From assembly GCA_030671985.1 (NCBI GenBank), contig DAOVHI010000084.1, forward strand, positions 1-6,320: a stretch of 6,320 bases of DNA, given 5' to 3'. A model generated the notes under the pieces. The model did no database searches and had not been told where the DNA came from. It was given only the letters and a program-made list of their open reading frames with translations. This DNA comes from JAHJDO01 sp030671985 [NCBI: bacterium] (GTDB taxonomy: Bacteria > JAHJDO01). The first letter of the stretch is position 1; each line of letters opens with the position of its first letter. Position numbers and translations under genes: made by a program. Below, piece after piece: positions 5,995-6,320 of the stretch.

Positions 5995-6021
5995 TTGTTT
6001 TTGAGATTATTTAAGAATTAA

Positions 6022-6320
6022 TTAATCTTGTTCAGGAGGTTCAATCTCTGTGTCTTCATCAGGAAGTTGAGGCGACACTGAACTATTCTGTCCAAAATTA
6101 GTTTGAGTAAATTTATATGAATAGTCAATTGCCGGTTGAATAAATTCGGGTATAGACCTCTCTTTTATGCAAAATAGAACCAATGTAACGGAACACGTTA
6201 ATATTGCAAGAGAGAGTACCATAAGAGTTCCTATAAACCATGATCTTGCCTTCTTATCTAGCTTTTTTTGAGGACCTTTTAGAAACTCGGGAGTTTCTTC
6301 TTTCTGAGACTTTTTTATAT
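6022..6320 (-). CDS. Single-pass membrane protein with acidic tail, unknown function (5' partial)
   Basis: I do not recognise this protein. The frame is open from the right edge to TAA 6024-6022, giving 98 visible residues; an internal ATG at 6222 is not the likely start, because the open frame continues upstream and that Met lies inside the hydrophobic segment. Visible residues 1-26 are strongly basic and polar (many Lys, including GPQKKLDKKARS). Residues about 27-51 are one uninterrupted hydrophobic segment from WFIGT to VLFCI. The remainder is polar and ends in an acidic, proline-rich tail, PQLPDEDTEIEPPEQD. By the positive-inside rule the basic side is cytoplasmic and the tail is outside. 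It is 27 nt upstream of ktrB on the same strand and probably shares its transcript. More sequence may exist upstream, so it could be the C-terminal anchor of a larger protein. Confidence 0.6.
   Translation of the reverse strand, partial: IKKSQKEETPEFLKGPQKKLDKKARSWFIGTLMVLSLAILTCSVTLVLFCIKERSIPEFIQPAIDYSYKFTQTNFGQNSSVSPQLPDEDTEIEPPEQD

Noticed and set aside
5750-6004. 84-codon plus-strand open frame opposite the ktrB N-terminus
   Set aside because: Shadow of the conserved first KtrB pore unit, with no family similarity.
5995-6060. Possible internal promoter before ktrB (TTGAAC on the minus strand)
   Set aside because: No good -10 box at 16-18 nt; the best candidate matches only about half of the consensus, so it is not reported.

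Overview
The window comes from an AT-rich bacterial chromosome, probably an uncultured or poorly sampled lineage. Short intergenic gaps, start-stop overlaps, Shine-Dalgarno sites of the GGAG type, GTG starts and standard-code bacterial housekeeping genes all point to Bacteria. I cannot place it in a phylum from sequence alone. No rRNA, tRNA, CRISPR array or intact mobile element was seen.

Layout. Positions 1-126 hold the last 41 codons of a plus-strand gene, probably a SAM-dependent methyltransferase. Positions 127-330 hold mobile-element debris: a perfect 8-bp-arm hairpin resembling dispersed REP-like repeats, fused to a fragment of a Y1/HUH (IS200- or RAYT-like) transposase that carries the MPNHIHG motif. 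A second GC-rich palindrome lies inside that fragment. A plausible sigma70-type promoter (300-328) follows immediately. It leads into a tightly packed plus-strand histidine operon, hisB-hisA-hisI (382-2080), which has no hisH or hisF in their usual places.

The his operon meets a minus-strand operon head-on, and the two final stop codons share a TTAA (2077-2080). Read in its own direction, the minus-strand unit is: a partial single-pass membrane protein of unknown function (6320-6022), ktrB (K+ channel subunit, 5994-4633), ktrA (RCK regulatory subunit, 4616-3945), a FolE-type GTP cyclohydrolase I (3931-3365) and a NagA-type amidohydrolase (3363-2077). Gaps of 27, 16, 13 and 1 nt make co-transcription likely.

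How the genes work together. hisI, hisA and hisB supply three separated steps of histidine biosynthesis: PR-AMP hydrolysis, ProFAR isomerisation and IGP dehydration. KtrB and KtrA form one potassium uptake system. The two downstream enzymes are the odd part. The FolE keeps its zinc and catalytic residues but has replaced three basic residues that in characterised enzymes contact the GTP triphosphate. The NagA-like protein keeps its metal and catalytic residues but is altered at several substrate-pocket motifs. Their near-fused start/stop makes a shared, possibly non-canonical function worth testing. A 21-bp palindrome directly after the ktrB GTG start, with no Shine-Dalgarno upstream, is the most notable possible regulatory signal.
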